The notes beneath the pieces are model-generated. The model did not search any database. It was not told the DNA's origin and saw only the letters and a program-made list of their open reading frames with translations. From NCBI RefSeq assembly GCF_900100125.1, contig NZ_FNEL01000014.1, forward strand, positions 1 to 34,031: a stretch of DNA of 34,031 nucleotides, written 5' to 3'. A program made the position numbers and the translations under genes. Of this stretch, positions 32,838-34,031 are shown piece after piece (position 1 is the stretch's first letter; the number at the start of each line of letters is the position of its first letter). Source of the DNA: Dolosicoccus paucivorans (GTDB taxonomy: Bacteria; Bacillota; Bacilli; Lactobacillales; Aerococcaceae).

Positions 32838-33582
32838 TATAATAAAAGCTGAAATTTATAAATATATTAAAAATAGATGGGTATTGGGTTTGTTACTGAT
32901 GTCTCTATTTCCCTTATTATTTGCCTTTATATTATTTCTAGATTTGCCTTCTATGAAGATTCATGCATCTTTTACGCCGATTAGCTTTGTCGATAGTATG
33001 TGGAGTTTTATGCTTACTACAACACTGCCTATATTATTCTTCTCATATGTCGCTTCACAATTAGGAGAAAGTATTAGGTCAGGAAAAATTATTTATGAGC
33101 TAACAAGAGTTGCCGATCGAAAAAAGCTTATTAAAGGGAAAATATCTGCACTATGCTTGTTAACGATAGGTTTCTTTTTGAGCGTAGTTATTCTATCAAT
33201 CATCTCTTTTTATATTTTCATTAGTTCTAGTCGCTTTGGATTAAAGATGGAATTAGATTCATTTTTTTATCAAGAATTGATTGGGATGGTCTTGGCTGTC
33301 ATTTATCTTATTTTTTATGCGGCTTTAAGTGCATATAATTCTTTCTATGTGTCTAGTTTTAGCGTAATGATTGGTAATTTTTTGCTGACTATTATTATGT
33401 CTTTTGTGGCCAATCATGAATATATTTCAAAATATATTCCCGGAAGCATTGTGTATGGTGCAATTATTCCAGAGGATAAATTTTATTATTATACTTTTTA
33501 TCAAAGCGGATTACTTTTAGTATTGATTATCTTATTAAGTGTACTATCGATCAATAAGTTTAAAAAAGTGGATATCGGTTAG
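32830..33582 (+). CDS. ABC-2-type exporter permease
   Basis: A 250-residue membrane protein with about six hydrophobic segments. It begins with the short cytoplasmic lead (NNIIKAEIYKYIKNRW) seen in lantibiotic-immunity/bacitracin-type ABC-2 permeases, followed by TM1. The middle GESIRSGKIIYELTRVADRKKLIKGKI is the cytoplasmic coupling region. Its ATG lies within the 3' end of the ATPase frame, so translation probably depends on ribosomes finishing that frame. The gene is intact although its ATPase is frameshifted. Codons are more AT-rich (many ATA and AAT) than in neighbouring genes. Substrate unknown. Confidence 0.75.
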   Translation: MNNIIKAEIYKYIKNRWVLGLLLMSLFPLLFAFILFLDLPSMKIHASFTPISFVDSMWSFMLTTTLPILFFSYVASQLGESIRSGKIIYELTRVADRKKLIKGKISALCLLTIGFFLSVVILSIISFYIFISSSRFGLKMELDSFFYQELIGMVLAVIYLIFYAALSAYNSFYVSSFSVMIGNFLLTIIMSFVANHEYISKYIPGSIVYGAIIPEDKFYYYTFYQSGLLLVLIILLSVLSINKFKKVDIG

Positions 33583-33734
33583 CGAATGGATGGCATTTGT
33601 CATAATCTAAGATATTGCATATTTGAATAATTATAATGAGATAAAATAATGTTCTGTCAAATGCTCTACCTCGTTAAAATTAAAATATGATAACTTGAAT
33701 TTACCCAAAATTTTACGGTTTCATAGATAATAAC

Positions 33735-33783
33735 AAAAGTCCGAGGTGTTCACATGTGGAAAGCATGGATTCCTCGGGCTTTT
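33735..33783. terminator. Hairpin, possible terminator or IS-end structure
   Basis: AAAAGTCCGAGG pairs with CCTCGGGCTTTT across a 25-nt loop. T-runs lie within the stem ends, so it could work for either strand. Confidence 0.45.
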
Positions 33784-33829
33784 AAACTATCCACAGCGTA
33801 AATCTGTGGACTAATTTCGTCCTGTTGCA

Positions 33830-33838
33830 TGGTATAAT
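33830..33838 (+). promoter_or_regulatory. Extended -10 promoter of the terminal transposase gene
   Basis: TGG-TATAAT with TATAAT at 33833-33838, 50 nt upstream of the ATG. No convincing -35. Confidence 0.55.
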
Positions 33839-33888
33839 TGAATCATCACAAAACAAAAATACAGAACAGGAACTGAGGTTATTTTACC

Positions 33889-34031
33889 ATGAATTCTATA
33901 GAAATATATCAAACGAAGCGAAGTTTACTTACTTTTTTAGAAAAACTGACTAAAGGTCTTTCTAAACCACGGAAGAAATTTTACAGCGATATTTTATATG
34001 GAATGTCAAAAGCTCAAAATACACTGTTATC
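33889..34031 (+). CDS. Transposase, N-terminal fragment (3' end outside window)
   Basis: An ATG at 33889 opens a frame to the window edge (47 codons). The sequence MNSIEIYQTKRSLLTFLEKL followed by TKGLSKPRKKFYSDILYGM resembles the N-terminus of DDE (IS4-like) transposases common in Enterococcus and relatives. The family assignment comes from recalled similarity to the KPRKKF...DMLYG region, and no catalytic residue lies inside the window. It is a different family from the transposase at the left edge. Confidence 0.6.
   Translation, partial: MNSIEIYQTKRSLLTFLEKLTKGLSKPRKKFYSDILYGMSKAQNTLL

Larger units (their letters stand above)
33583..33888. other. Non-coding, AT-rich region leading into the terminal IS element
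   Basis: 306 nt without a recognisable gene. The first 150 nt are featureless AT-rich sequence. A 12-bp hairpin (33735-33746 with 33772-33783, one G-U) and a perfect TCCACAG / CTGTGGA inverted repeat (33790-33796 with 33804-33810) follow, then a TGG-TATAAT extended -10 (33830-33838). The left end of the insertion sequence probably lies in this stretch, but I cannot locate it. Confidence 0.6.

Noticed and set aside
1-34031. CRISPR arrays, tRNA or rRNA genes, and a replication origin.
   Set aside because: No regularly spaced repeats, no tRNA cloverleaf and no rRNA segment were recognised. Replication genes here are clamp loader and accessory genes rather than dnaA with DnaA-box clusters.

Overview
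The window is a low-GC, AT-rich Firmicutes chromosome segment. Three features point to Lactobacillales: a ctsR-clpC operon without mcsA/mcsB, a very short SRP RNA of about 75 nt without an Alu domain, and the gene order tadA - SRP RNA - dnaX - ybaB - recR - tmk - darA - holB - yabA - trmN6 - GIY-YIG - rsmI. Protein style suggests something near Aerococcaceae (Aerococcus/Facklamia/Globicatella-like), but that is a guess. The window begins inside an IS1182-type transposase C-terminus and ends inside the N-terminus of another transposase, so both edges are probably repeat-induced contig breaks.

Layout. 1-290: IS1182 remnant and hairpin. 384-5786: a beta-CASP metallo-beta-lactamase-fold hydrolase, then a complete ugp-type ABC importer (ATPase, two permeases, binding protein). 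5850-8901: ctsR-clpC, with two CtsR operators that I can read directly. 8960-12144 (minus strand): hom-thrC-thrB, divergent from a monofunctional aspartokinase (12302-13660); together these cover the committed steps from aspartate to threonine apart from aspartate-semialdehyde dehydrogenase. 13755-14093: a YtxH-like membrane-tethered protein. 14163-22234: the conserved DNA replication/repair, tRNA and rRNA modification block, including the SRP RNA. 22250-27455: a YdcF-like membrane protein, a DNA-3-methyladenine glycosylase and a four-gene siderophore/iron importer of the YclNOPQ type; these follow the block with 12-15 nt gaps or overlaps and no visible internal promoter. 27567-30086: an MgtA-like P-type ATPase. 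On the minus strand follow mscL and a DadA-like FAD oxidoreductase. 31957-33582: an AT-richer two-gene ABC exporter cassette whose ATPase gene carries a -1-type frameshift. 33583-33888: a non-coding, IS-flanking region. 33889-end: the truncated transposase.

Most of the window is ordinary core genome. The points most worth a second look are: (i) two independent solute-binding proteins with clear signal peptides but no cysteine anywhere, so neither can be a lipoprotein; (ii) a beta-CASP hydrolase heading the ugp operon, where other organisms have UgpQ; (iii) the frameshift in the ABC ATPase, which leaves the rest of its frame intact; (iv) two CtsR boxes of opposite orientation at ctsR; (v) an iron-uptake operon that looks dependent on read-through from replication genes. 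I did not find a convincing undescribed multi-gene system.
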